Assembly: GCA_900542985.1 (NCBI GenBank)
Contig: UQPQ01000044.1
Coordinates: 1 to 25,919, forward strand
DNA: 25,919 nucleotides
From: an uncultured Bacteroides sp.
GTDB taxonomy: Bacteria > Bacteroidota > Bacteroidia > Bacteroidales > Bacteroidaceae
Direction of reading: 5' to 3'
Below the pieces are notes generated by a model. The model ran no database searches, had not been told where the DNA came from, and saw only the letters and a list, made by a program, of their open reading frames with translations. Both the position numbers and the translations under genes were made by a program. This document shows, in pieces, positions 1 to 6,992 of the stretch; position 1 is the first letter of the stretch, and the number at the start of each line of letters is the position of its first letter.

Positions 1-2
1 GA

Positions 3-338
3 AAGATTGCGGAAACATACAACATCGGCGGTTTCAATGAATGGAAGAACATCGACATCATCAAGGTGGTAATCAATACCGTAGACCGTCTGCTGGGTAG
101 AAAAGAGGGTGAAGATATGGATTTAATTACTTTCGTAACCGACCGTCTGGGACACGACATGCGTTATGCCATCGACTCCACCAAGCTGCAGAAAGAACTG
201 GGATGGGAACCAAGCCTGCAGTTTGAAGAGGGTATCGAAAAGACTGTCCGCTGGTATCTGGACAACCAGGAATGGATGGATAACGTGACTTCGGGTGACT
301 ATCAGAAGTATTATGAGGATATGTATAAAGGGAAATAA
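3..338 (+). CDS. rfbB: dTDP-glucose 4,6-dehydratase, C-terminal part (5' end outside window)
   Basis: The open frame runs in from the left edge (first whole codon at base 3) and encodes the last 111 or so residues of RfbB/RmlB, an extended short-chain dehydrogenase that converts dTDP-glucose to dTDP-4-keto-6-deoxyglucose in dTDP-rhamnose synthesis. Visible family signatures are ETYNIGG near the start, the DRLGHDMRYAID segment that lines the sugar-nucleotide site, and the KELGWEP...FEEGIEKTVRWYLDN tail. The catalytic YxxxK and the NAD-binding Rossmann motif must lie upstream of the window. A GTG at 66 is internal, not a start, because homology continues upstream of it. The product feeds O-antigen or capsule sugar synthesis, and the gene is followed by a strong hairpin terminator, so it is probably the last gene of its operon. 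Confidence 0.93.
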   Translation, partial: KIAETYNIGGFNEWKNIDIIKVVINTVDRLLGRKEGEDMDLITFVTDRLGHDMRYAIDSTKLQKELGWEPSLQFEEGIEKTVRWYLDNQEWMDNVTSGDYQKYYEDMYKGK

Positions 339-423
339 ATCTTTTATTACAATCAGGATAAAATCATAACGATGTAATAATCTCTGATTAAAAAAGATAA
401 ATCCATCATTTTAACAGGTTTAA

Positions 424-462
424 TAAATCGCCACAATACAATAAAAGTATTGTGGCGATTTA
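424..462 (+). terminator. Rho-independent terminator after rfbB
   Basis: A perfect 16 bp inverted repeat (arms 424-439 and 447-462) encloses a 7 nt A-rich loop and is followed by a T-rich stretch. The arms begin AAATCGCCAC. It sits 86 nt past the rfbB stop and just before the promoter of the next gene, so it probably ends the rfbB transcript. Confidence 0.8.
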
Positions 463-473
463 CTTTACGTCTA

Positions 474-505
474 CTTGTTATTTCCAATTTAATTTACTTA
501 CTTTG
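474..505 (+). promoter_or_regulatory. Probable Bacteroides-type promoter for the YD-repeat lipoprotein gene
   Basis: CTTG at 474-477 (consensus -33 TTTG), a 20 nt spacer, and TTACTTTG at 498-505 (consensus -7 TAnnTTTG). Each box has one mismatch but the spacing is ideal. The predicted transcript would have a leader of about 30 nt before the ATG at 539. Confidence 0.45.
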
Positions 506-538
506 AAAAAAGTAAACAACCTATAAATACATATTACC

Positions 539-2200
539 ATGAAAAAGATCTTATTTACGGCTATAATTGCTGTTTTCCTTTCTGCTTGTTCGGAAGGTGG
601 AGTATTTCAGAAGGAAAAAAATTACACACCGCTGTATGTACTGCATAATCCTTTGCCACTCTATTATCCCGAAGTATATTATAATGAAGAGAATTTTACA
701 CAGTCTTATTATCCGGACTTTGTAAATTATCCGGATGACCGTATAAAACTGGGATTGAGAAAAGATGTATCGAAAGTAGAATATGCCCAACCAATAGGTG
801 GTGCCGAGTATACTTTTGACGAGCAGGGTAAACTGCAATGGGCAAGCCACTTTTTCGACAAAGGGCGCATGCTGATTGAAGTATATGCATTTCGCTATGA
901 TGACAAAAACAGACTAATGGGAGTCTATCGAAATCCACAGAAAAATCCGCATGTGTCCAGTGATCAGACTTTTGAATATGATGAACAGGGACGACTTGTG
1001 AAACGAAAAGGAGGTATGATGTGGGCTAATCAGGTTTATTCATATTATAATGACGGAACATTGAAAGAAATTACTCCACAATATTTCAACAAGAGTAATG
1101 ACAAAAAAGGAAAAATGATGTTTGATACATCGGGAAGACTGATCAGTATGGAAGCATACGGCAGTTCCAACCCATTTATGGAAGCTCATAACTGTACAGG
1201 CTCTATATGTACTTATACCTACGAAAAAGATAACGGATTGTGTACAGAAAAGCAGGAGAAATTTATCTATAAAGAAGATACAATAGTATGTACGAACCGA
1301 TATACTTATAACGAAATGGGAGATCTGGCTTCGTGGGAGTACACAGGAGGTGTGTATCAGATTAATCTGAAAAGACACTCTCAATATATATTTTTCAATA
1401 CTACATTGAGAGTTACATTTGCATATGAATATGACTCTCACGGAAACTGGACTACGATGCGAGTTACGGTTCCAGAAAATTTCATGGAATATGAATATCT
1501 TATCAGGGCATATGATGCTTTTCTCCGCTTTAGAGGACTGAAATATTACGACGGATACGAAAACCGGATATGGACCATAAACCGTCATATATCTTACTTC
1601 TCTACTTCTTCAAGTAAAAGTCTTGACGAAGTAAAAACCATAAAGGAAAAGACACAACAAGCTAAAGAAACAGTGAAAATAAATGCTCCTCGTTTTACAG
1701 CTGTGCAAGGATATGGATTATATGGCAAAGTAAAGAGTGTAACAAGTACGAATGGTATTATAGTATTTGATGAAAATGGTAACATTGTGCGCCGTGGTAC
1801 AGACGAATATAGCTACCAAGGACCGGAAAAATATATGATAAATAAAGCAGTAGGGCCGTTCCGAATTACATGTGAAGGGAATTTACGCAAAGAAGTGGAC
1901 GAGAATGGTATAGAAGGAACAACAGAATATGAATTTGATGAACATGGACGAGTCGTATGTCACCGTTACTTCAATGGAATGATGCCGGTTATAAGAAAAT
2001 ATACTTACGAAGGAACAGATAAACATCCATCTACAATAGAAGATCTATCAAGTTATGAAGAGGGTGAGGAAAGTACCAAATACAGATGTAAGTATCTGGA
2101 AACAGATAAATATGGTAACTGGACCAAACGGGAGATAACATGTTCAAGAAATAACAACTTAGAACATACCACGGAAACTCGTACATTGGTATATTATTGA
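539..2200 (+). CDS. Surface lipoprotein with YD/RHS-like repeats
   Basis: A 553-residue protein with a lipoprotein signal peptide (lipobox LSAC, Cys17) and SEGG after the cysteine, so it is probably membrane-anchored and possibly surface-exported. It carries about nine degenerate copies of a [YF]D-x-x-G-x-[LW] motif, the core of YD/RHS repeats: near residues 93, 120, 147, 195, 257, 298, 410, 467 and 523. A Ser/Lys-rich linker (about 355-385) splits it into an N-terminal block of six repeats and a C-terminal block of three that restarts with YGLYGKVKSV. Such proteins are common in Bacteroides but have no defined role. RHS-type sheets often bind glycans or wrap a cargo, but I see no C-terminal toxin domain or protease site. 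The gene is a single transcription unit with its own promoter and terminator. The repeat reading is confident; the function is not known. Confidence 0.85.
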   Translation: MKKILFTAIIAVFLSACSEGGVFQKEKNYTPLYVLHNPLPLYYPEVYYNEENFTQSYYPDFVNYPDDRIKLGLRKDVSKVEYAQPIGGAEYTFDEQGKLQWASHFFDKGRMLIEVYAFRYDDKNRLMGVYRNPQKNPHVSSDQTFEYDEQGRLVKRKGGMMWANQVYSYYNDGTLKEITPQYFNKSNDKKGKMMFDTSGRLISMEAYGSSNPFMEAHNCTGSICTYTYEKDNGLCTEKQEKFIYKEDTIVCTNRYTYNEMGDLASWEYTGGVYQINLKRHSQYIFFNTTLRVTFAYEYDSHGNWTTMRVTVPENFMEYEYLIRAYDAFLRFRGLKYYDGYENRIWTINRHISYFSTSSSKSLDEVKTIKEKTQQAKETVKINAPRFTAVQGYGLYGKVKSVTSTNGIIVFDENGNIVRRGTDEYSYQGPEKYMINKAVGPFRITCEGNLRKEVDENGIEGTTEYEFDEHGRVVCHRYFNGMMPVIRKYTYEGTDKHPSTIEDLSSYEEGEESTKYRCKYLETDKYGNWTKREITCSRNNNLEHTTETRTLVYY

Positions 2201-2223
2201 GCGTAGTCTGTCAAAAAGATAAG

Positions 2224-2264
2224 AAATCGCTACAGCCTCTATACAGAAGAAGCCGTAGCGATTT
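2224..2264 (+). terminator. Rho-independent terminator after the YD-repeat lipoprotein gene
   Basis: Perfect 10 bp arms (AAATCGCTAC at 2224-2233 and its complement at 2255-2264) with a 21 nt loop, followed by ATTTTTATTT. It lies 24 nt after the stop. The outer stem nearly matches that of the terminator at 424-462. Confidence 0.75.
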
Positions 2265-2310
2265 TTATTTATATATTTCTTTTATTTTATTCTTTTTTCG
2301 AACAATTCAT

Positions 2311-2318
2311 TATTTTTG
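2311..2318 (+). promoter_or_regulatory. -7 promoter box for the cstA-family gene
   Basis: TATTTTTG matches the Bacteroides -7 consensus TAnnTTTG exactly and is followed by CACCGC, a frequent context of these promoters. No clear -33 TTTG lies 19-21 nt upstream. The implied 5' leader is about 90 nt, long for this window; I see no recognisable riboswitch in it. Confidence 0.5.
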
Positions 2319-2415
2319 CACCGCACTTTGAAACGAACTATAAAATACAGGGTTCGGGGAGTACAAATAATTATGAAATAATAGAACGATTGTTTTAACC
2401 AAAGATTAATACACG

Positions 2416-3843
2416 ATGATTACATTTACTCTTTGTCTGGTGGCTTTGATAGCCGGATATTTTATTTATGGGAAACTGGCTGAACGCATTTTTGCACCTG
2501 ATAACCGCTTGACTCCTGCCGTAACTGATGCGGATGGGGTGGATTATATAGTACTCCCGAACTGGAAAGTGTTTATGATTCAGTTTTTGAACATAGCCGG
2601 AGTGGGGCCTATTTTTGGAGCAATTATGGGGGCTATGTTTGGAAGTGCTTCTTTTCTGTGGATTGTGTTGGGCTCTATTTTTGCAGGGGCAGTGCATGAT
2701 TATTTCTCAGGAATGCTGTCTTTACGAAATCATGGGGAAAGTTTGCCGGAACTTGTAGGAAGGTATCTGGGAAAATCTACCAAACAGGTGATGCGTGTAT
2801 TTACCGTGGTACTGATGATACTGGTAGGTGCGGTATTTGTGGCGTCACCGGCTACCTTACTGGCGAAACTGACTCCGGAGCATTTGGATATTACGTTCTG
2901 GATTGTAGTAATCTTTATTTATTATATACTGGCTACGTTTCTGCCAATAGACAAGATTATCGGTAAGGTGTATCCGATTTTTGCACTGGCTTTGATTTTC
3001 ATGGCTTTGGGATTGCTGGTGATGCTGTATGTAAACCATCCTACTCTGCCGGAACTGTGGGAGGGGCTGACCAATACGCATCCGAAAGCGGAAACGACTC
3101 CTATTTTCCCGATGATGTTTATCACTATTGCCTGCGGGGCTATCTCGGGATTTCATGCGACACAAAGTCCGCTGATGGCCCGCTGTATGAAAAGCGAACG
3201 CAACGGACGGCCGATTTTTTACGGTGCAATGATTACGGAAGGTATTGTGGCACTGATCTGGGCAGCTGTAGCTACATATTTTTTTCACCAGAATGGTATG
3301 GGAGTAAGTGATGCTTCTGTAGTGGTTTTTGAAATCAGTAAAGAATGGTTGGGAGCTATAGGTAGTGTACTGGCGATATTGGGTGTGGTAGCGGCTCCTA
3401 TTACCAGTGGGGATACGGCATTCCGCTCGGCACGACTGATTGTGGCGGATTTTATGAATCTTGAACAAAAGAGCCTGAAATCGCGTTTGTATATTTGTAT
3501 TCCGATGTTTTGCGTAGCAGGGGCTATCTTGTTGTATAGTCTTCGTGACGCAGACGGATTCCAAGTGATCTGGAGGTATTTTGCATGGGCTAACCAAACT
3601 TTAGCGGTATTTACTTTATGGACCATCACAGTATGGCTGGTACGCGAAAGAAAAGGATTGTCGTTTATGATGACACTGGTACCGGCATTGTTTATGACCA
3701 TGGTTTGTCTGACATATATTACTGTAGCTCCAGAAGGAATAGGAATGAATAAGGGCTATATAGGATGGGTATCTTCCTTGTCTTTATTGATTAGCGTGAT
3801 TTGCTTCTGCCGGTGGTATATGAAACAAAAAGCACAGAGATAG
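2416..3843 (+). CDS. cstA: CstA-family carbon starvation transporter (peptide/pyruvate permease)
   Basis: A 475-residue polytopic inner-membrane protein of the CstA family, whose characterised members take up peptides and/or pyruvate during carbon limitation. The family signature LPNWKVFMIQFLNIAGVGP lies at about residues 47-65, and the conserved GFHATQSPLMARCMKSE segment at about 243-259. Roughly 12 hydrophobic segments are visible. At 475 residues it is clearly shorter than the about 700-residue E. coli protein and matches the short Bacteroidota version that lacks much of the C-terminal region. The ATG at 2416 is the first in-frame start and follows an AT-rich leader with no Shine-Dalgarno. 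It appears monocistronic: 196 bp and a separate promoter pair divide it from the next gene. The exact substrate cannot be read from sequence. Confidence 0.93.
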   Translation: MITFTLCLVALIAGYFIYGKLAERIFAPDNRLTPAVTDADGVDYIVLPNWKVFMIQFLNIAGVGPIFGAIMGAMFGSASFLWIVLGSIFAGAVHDYFSGMLSLRNHGESLPELVGRYLGKSTKQVMRVFTVVLMILVGAVFVASPATLLAKLTPEHLDITFWIVVIFIYYILATFLPIDKIIGKVYPIFALALIFMALGLLVMLYVNHPTLPELWEGLTNTHPKAETTPIFPMMFITIACGAISGFHATQSPLMARCMKSERNGRPIFYGAMITEGIVALIWAAVATYFFHQNGMGVSDASVVVFEISKEWLGAIGSVLAILGVVAAPITSGDTAFRSARLIVADFMNLEQKSLKSRLYICIPMFCVAGAILLYSLRDADGFQVIWRYFAWANQTLAVFTLWTITVWLVRERKGLSFMMTLVPALFMTMVCLTYITVAPEGIGMNKGYIGWVSSLSLLISVICFCRWYMKQKAQR

Positions 3844-3891
3844 TACGGATTATAAGTCCGGCATTACCTTTGCTCAAAAACAAGCTTTGGG

Positions 3892-3924
3892 TTTGGTACC
3901 TGCCCTCGCCTTTCACTATCTTTT
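3892..3924 (+). promoter_or_regulatory. Upstream copy of a duplicated promoter (P1) for the Wzi cluster
   Basis: TTTG at 3892-3895, a 21 nt spacer, and TATCTTTT at 3917-3924. The -7 box has one mismatch at its last base. This is the left copy of an 84 bp offset duplication. A further isolated -7-like TACCTTTG lies at 3865-3872 without a -33 partner. Confidence 0.5.
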
Positions 3925-4007
3925 CAGAAGACAGGAGGCGGCTCGGCATAGTTCAAACTTGAAAACTGTGTTTTCGTTTGCCTCTGCTCTCGCCTTTCAC
4001 TATCTTT
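3900..4007 (+). repeat. Direct repeat carrying a duplicated promoter segment (two 24 bp copies)
   Basis: Bases 3900-3923 and 3984-4007 agree at 23 of 24 positions, including the uninterrupted 19-mer CTCGCCTTTCACTATCTTT (3905-3923 and 3989-4007), with an offset of exactly 84 bp. Each copy ends within a -7 box and has a TTTG -33 box just upstream, so a whole promoter seems to have been duplicated or inserted twice. Confidence 0.85.
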
Positions 4008-4008
4008 G
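3977..4008 (+). promoter_or_regulatory. Downstream, consensus copy of the duplicated promoter (P2) for the Wzi cluster
   Basis: TTTG at 3977-3980, a 20 nt spacer, and TATCTTTG at 4001-4008, a perfect Bacteroides -33/-7 promoter. Transcription would start about 25 nt before the ATG at 4040. This is the main reason for placing the Wzi-family start there. Confidence 0.75.
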
Positions 4009-4039
4009 TCAAATTGTTTTTCAAACCCAAAAGCAACTT

Positions 4040-5518
4040 ATGAATTTCAAGAAAACGAATCTATTTATTGCTGCTTTTTGTTTGTGTAGTGCTGCACAGG
4101 CGGAACAAGCGGACTCTACCCTAACCTACCGCATAGAGACAAGTGGAAATGTATCGGAGGGTACATACGCACCGCTTTGGTTTACGGCTAACCGGTACGG
4201 ACTGTCGAGCCAGGAACCGAACAGCGGATTTCTACGGGCTGGTATCGCGTATAACCGGCAACTGCCGCATCATTGGCGTATTCAGGCTGGACTGGACTTG
4301 GCTGGAACCGTAAACCAGACAAGTAACTTTGTAGTACAACAGGCTTATGGAGATATTTCCTGGCGTTTTCTTACATTGAGTATCGGTAGTAAGGAACGTA
4401 CAGGCGGACCATTGGAAAAGAATGAACATTTAAGCAGTGGTATGCTGGTGGAAGGGAATAATGCACGTCCGGTGCCTCAGGTGCGGGGTGAGATTGCCGA
4501 CTATGTATCGGTTCCGGGGACAAAGGGATGGCTGGCTCTGAAAGGCCATATCGCGTATGGTATGTTTACCGACGATAGCTGGCAAGAGAGTTTTGCCGCT
4601 GCAGGACAGTCGTACGGTAGGGATATATTGTATCATAGCAAAGCGCTGATGTTCCGAATCGGGAACAGGGAAAAACTGCCGCTGGAATTTGAATTCGGTT
4701 TGCTGGATGCAGCGCAATTTGCCGGAGATCAGATGAAAAAGAATGCGGACGGAAGCAGTACACTGGTACATGATATGCCGGACGGACTGGACAGTTTTAT
4801 AAAGGCATTTTTACCGGTACGAAGTGAAGATAAAATGGCAAATGTAGAAGGAAACCATGTGGGCAGCTGGAACTTTGCCTTGAATTATTATTTACACGAC
4901 TGGAAGTTCAGGGTATATCTGGAACATTATTTTGACGATCACTCGCAAATGTTCTGGCAGTATGGAAGATGGAAGGACGGACAGTTGGGTATTGATATCA
5001 CTTTACCTAAAAACCGTTTCGTGAGTAATGTGGTATGGGAAATGATGTCGACAAAGGATCAGACCGGACCTATTTTGTATGATGGCTTTGCTGGCAGTTT
5101 TCCGGAGTATCAGGTAAGTGCAGGAGATAACTATTATAACAACGGAGGTTATCAGGCCTGGCAACACTGGGGTTATGGAATGGGAAATCCTCTCCTGCCC
5201 GGTCCTATCTACAATCAGGATGGAAAAATTACATTCAAGAGTAACCGTGTACGCTCGCATCATGTGGGCATAGAGGGTAATCCGGCTACGGAGTGGAATT
5301 ACCGGGTACTGGTATCGTTTGCCCGTCACTGGGGTACGTATTTCGTGCCATTGGACAAGCAGAGAAAGCAGTTCAGTTCGCTGTATGAGGTGACTTATAC
5401 TCCGCAATGGACGAAAGGATGGAGTGTGTCGGCTGCTTTAGGAGTAGACCGGGGAAATTATCTGGGCAACTCTACCGGAGGTATGCTGACGATAAGAAAG
5501 ACTGGAGGTATCTTATAA
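4040..5518 (+). CDS. Wzi-family capsule assembly outer-membrane protein
   Basis: A 492-residue protein with a cleavable signal peptide (hydrophobic core LFIAAFCLCSAAQA, cleavage after AQA) and the aromatic, alternating beta-strand pattern of an outer-membrane barrel. It resembles the capsule assembly Wzi family: SGNVSEGTYAPLWFTANRYGLSS-type opening, GSKERTGGPLEKN, and RVSFARHWGTYF-like strands near the C-terminus. E. coli Wzi is an 18-strand lectin that helps anchor group 1 capsule at the cell surface; Bacteroides members are less studied. The frame is open back to 3887, but the upstream 51 codons cover the duplicated promoter and encode no signal peptide, so ATG 4040 is chosen. It leads a cluster with a small lipoprotein (20 nt gap) and a UpxY-like antiterminator. 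Confidence 0.85.
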   Translation: MNFKKTNLFIAAFCLCSAAQAEQADSTLTYRIETSGNVSEGTYAPLWFTANRYGLSSQEPNSGFLRAGIAYNRQLPHHWRIQAGLDLAGTVNQTSNFVVQQAYGDISWRFLTLSIGSKERTGGPLEKNEHLSSGMLVEGNNARPVPQVRGEIADYVSVPGTKGWLALKGHIAYGMFTDDSWQESFAAAGQSYGRDILYHSKALMFRIGNREKLPLEFEFGLLDAAQFAGDQMKKNADGSSTLVHDMPDGLDSFIKAFLPVRSEDKMANVEGNHVGSWNFALNYYLHDWKFRVYLEHYFDDHSQMFWQYGRWKDGQLGIDITLPKNRFVSNVVWEMMSTKDQTGPILYDGFAGSFPEYQVSAGDNYYNNGGYQAWQHWGYGMGNPLLPGPIYNQDGKITFKSNRVRSHHVGIEGNPATEWNYRVLVSFARHWGTYFVPLDKQRKQFSSLYEVTYTPQWTKGWSVSAALGVDRGNYLGNSTGGMLTIRKTGGIL

Positions 5519-5538
5519 CTGAAAAAACGGAATAGTGT

Positions 5539-5982
5539 ATGAATAAAAGAATATATACAGGACTTTTGGTTTTCTTACTCATACTGTTGGGGGGATGTGA
5601 AAAGGCTCCTATAAACAGCGATATAGAGGGTATGTGGAAACTGGAGGAATATACAACAACGGAAGATGGGGTAACGCATCCTTGCAAACGGATTTATTAT
5701 AGCATCCAGCTGTGGGTGGTAGATATAGCGGAAAAGCAGGGAACAAAGGGATACGCACCGTCAATCGGACGATTTGCTTATGGTGAGGATGGAAATACGG
5801 TGATTATGAAGGATTTTTATTACCGGAAAGGAACGACAGACAGCAAAGAGCCGACCAAACTGGAAGACTTGCAGCCGTATGGACTGAATAGCCTGGAAAC
5901 CACTTTCGAAATAGTAAAATCGGATGGTAAGAATATGGTATTGCGTTCGGATTATGCAACACTGACTTTCAGTAAATTTTAA
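5539..5982 (+). CDS. Small lipocalin-like lipoprotein
   Basis: A 147-residue protein with a lipoprotein signal (lipobox LGGC, Cys20) followed by a domain opening IEGMWKLEEYTT and closing with short strands (MVLRSDYATLTFSKF). The IxGxWKLxx opening is typical of small lipocalin-like lipoproteins in Bacteroidota (a DUF4847/DUF4488-type assignment is plausible but not proven). It lies 20 nt after the Wzi-family gene and 16 nt before the UpxY paralogue, with no promoter between, so all three are likely co-transcribed. A partner role with the outer-membrane barrel in the envelope is an inference from this linkage; no ligand can be inferred. Confidence 0.78.
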   Translation: MNKRIYTGLLVFLLILLGGCEKAPINSDIEGMWKLEEYTTTEDGVTHPCKRIYYSIQLWVVDIAEKQGTKGYAPSIGRFAYGEDGNTVIMKDFYYRKGTTDSKEPTKLEDLQPYGLNSLETTFEIVKSDGKNMVLRSDYATLTFSKF

Positions 5983-5998
5983 ATCAAGGTCTATACTC

Positions 5999-6514
5999 AT
6001 GGGAAAAATAAACTGGTATGCTTTGTATGTGCGTATGCACCATGAAAAGAGAACAGCTGAAAGACTGGCACAGATGGAAGTGGAATATTATCTGCCTGTA
6101 CAGGAGGTGGTACGCCAATGGAGCGACCGGAAAAAGAAATTGCAGATGGTGGTAATACCGATGATGATCTTCGTACACACGGATGAAGTAAACCGCATCA
6201 AACTGATGCAGCAATTACCGAGTGTAACCGGAACTCTGATAGACCGTTGTACGCATCGGCCTGCCATCATTCGGGAGGATGAAATGGAGCGTTTTAAATT
6301 TATGCTGGATTTCTCTGAAGAAGCCGTTACATTTACAGACGGACCGATTCATCCGGGAGAAAAGGTACAAGTACTGAAAGGACCTCTGAAGGGCCTGACA
6401 GGTGAACTGATTGAAACGCACGGAAAAACCCGGGTAATTGTACGGATTGAGAATCTGGGATATGCAGCAGTAGAAATTCCAGCCGGATTTATTGAGAGAC
6501 TCAACGAAAAGTGA
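5999..6514 (+). CDS. UpxY-family transcription antiterminator (NusG paralogue)
   Basis: A 171-residue two-domain protein: NGN domain at about residues 4-100 (WYALYVRMHHEKRTAERL and QMVVIPMMIFVHTD) and a KOW domain at about 117-145 (HPGEKVQVLKGPLKGLTGELI). UpxY proteins in Bacteroides bind RNA polymerase and prevent premature termination in the leaders of capsular polysaccharide operons, usually being encoded first in the operon they control and paired with an UpxZ inhibitor. Here the gene is last in a Wzi/lipoprotein cluster; no upxZ and no glycosyltransferases follow, and its 3' end overlaps the convergent gtrA by 14 bp. It may act in trans on another locus or be a remnant of a rearranged capsule locus. 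The family call is confident; the target is unknown. Confidence 0.88.
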   Translation: MGKINWYALYVRMHHEKRTAERLAQMEVEYYLPVQEVVRQWSDRKKKLQMVVIPMMIFVHTDEVNRIKLMQQLPSVTGTLIDRCTHRPAIIREDEMERFKFMLDFSEEAVTFTDGPIHPGEKVQVLKGPLKGLTGELIETHGKTRVIVRIENLGYAAVEIPAGFIERLNEK

Positions 6515-6929
6515 TGTATTTATTGCTCATGAAATTGACGGCTCCGTAAACAAACAGACCGAGAAATTGAGCCAGATACTCATTGCAATGAAAAATCTCT
6601 ACCAATAGTAGCAGAAAAAGAAATTGTGCGCTATAAGCAATAAGGAAAGCGCCGGAAAAGAATAGCATCTGATGCCAGATGTTATTTTTTTTTGTTTCTG
6701 TCTGCAGAGGAAAAATCCAGTATTTGGACCAGACGAAATTGTGTACCTGCGCAATGACATAAGCTACAATATTGGCTAACATATAGTCTTGGTTTGCATA
6801 ATGCATCATAATACCGACTACAAGAGCAGTAATCAGCGCATTCAAGGTACCAATAACGGCAAAGCGGAAAATACGGACGGATTCTTTCATCTGTGTATAC
6901 ACAAAAAAGAAGAGGATGCGCCGGATCAT
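6501..6929 (-). CDS. GtrA-family membrane protein
   Basis: A 142-residue protein with four hydrophobic segments (about residues 22-42, 50-66, 88-108 and 118-135) and the family signatures FAVIGTLNALI near the N-terminus, FVWSKYWIF in the middle and NFMSNKYITF at the end. GtrA-type proteins are proposed flippases for undecaprenyl-linked sugars in cell-surface glycan modification. The frame could also start at Met14 (6890); I keep ATG 6929 because the extra residues run smoothly into the domain. It lies 63 nt downstream of aspS on the same strand and is probably read from the aspS promoter. Its stop lies inside the end of the convergent upxY-like gene, with no terminator visible between them. 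Confidence 0.88.
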   Translation of the reverse strand: MIRRILFFFVYTQMKESVRIFRFAVIGTLNALITALVVGIMMHYANQDYMLANIVAYVIAQVHNFVWSKYWIFPLQTETKKNNIWHQMLFFSGAFLIAYSAQFLFLLLLVEIFHCNEYLAQFLGLFVYGAVNFMSNKYITFR

Positions 6930-6992
6930 TACAAGAGTGACTGGAGTGTTCCGTCATTCCGATACCGACACATCCTCTTCATTTAGCTGAGA

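Noticed and set aside
2326..2415. Possible riboswitch in the long cstA leader
   Set aside because: No recognisable aptamer consensus or strong hairpin could be found by eye; only a small ATG-AAA-TAA is present.
2857..3597. 246-codon minus-strand open frame inside cstA
   Set aside because: It lies fully antisense to a well-supported membrane protein gene, and its translation is rich in Ser, Arg, His and Gln with no domain pattern, typical of a shadow frame.
3887..4039. 51-codon N-terminal extension of the Wzi-family frame
   Set aside because: It covers both copies of the duplicated promoter, encodes no signal peptide, and would precede the predicted transcription start.
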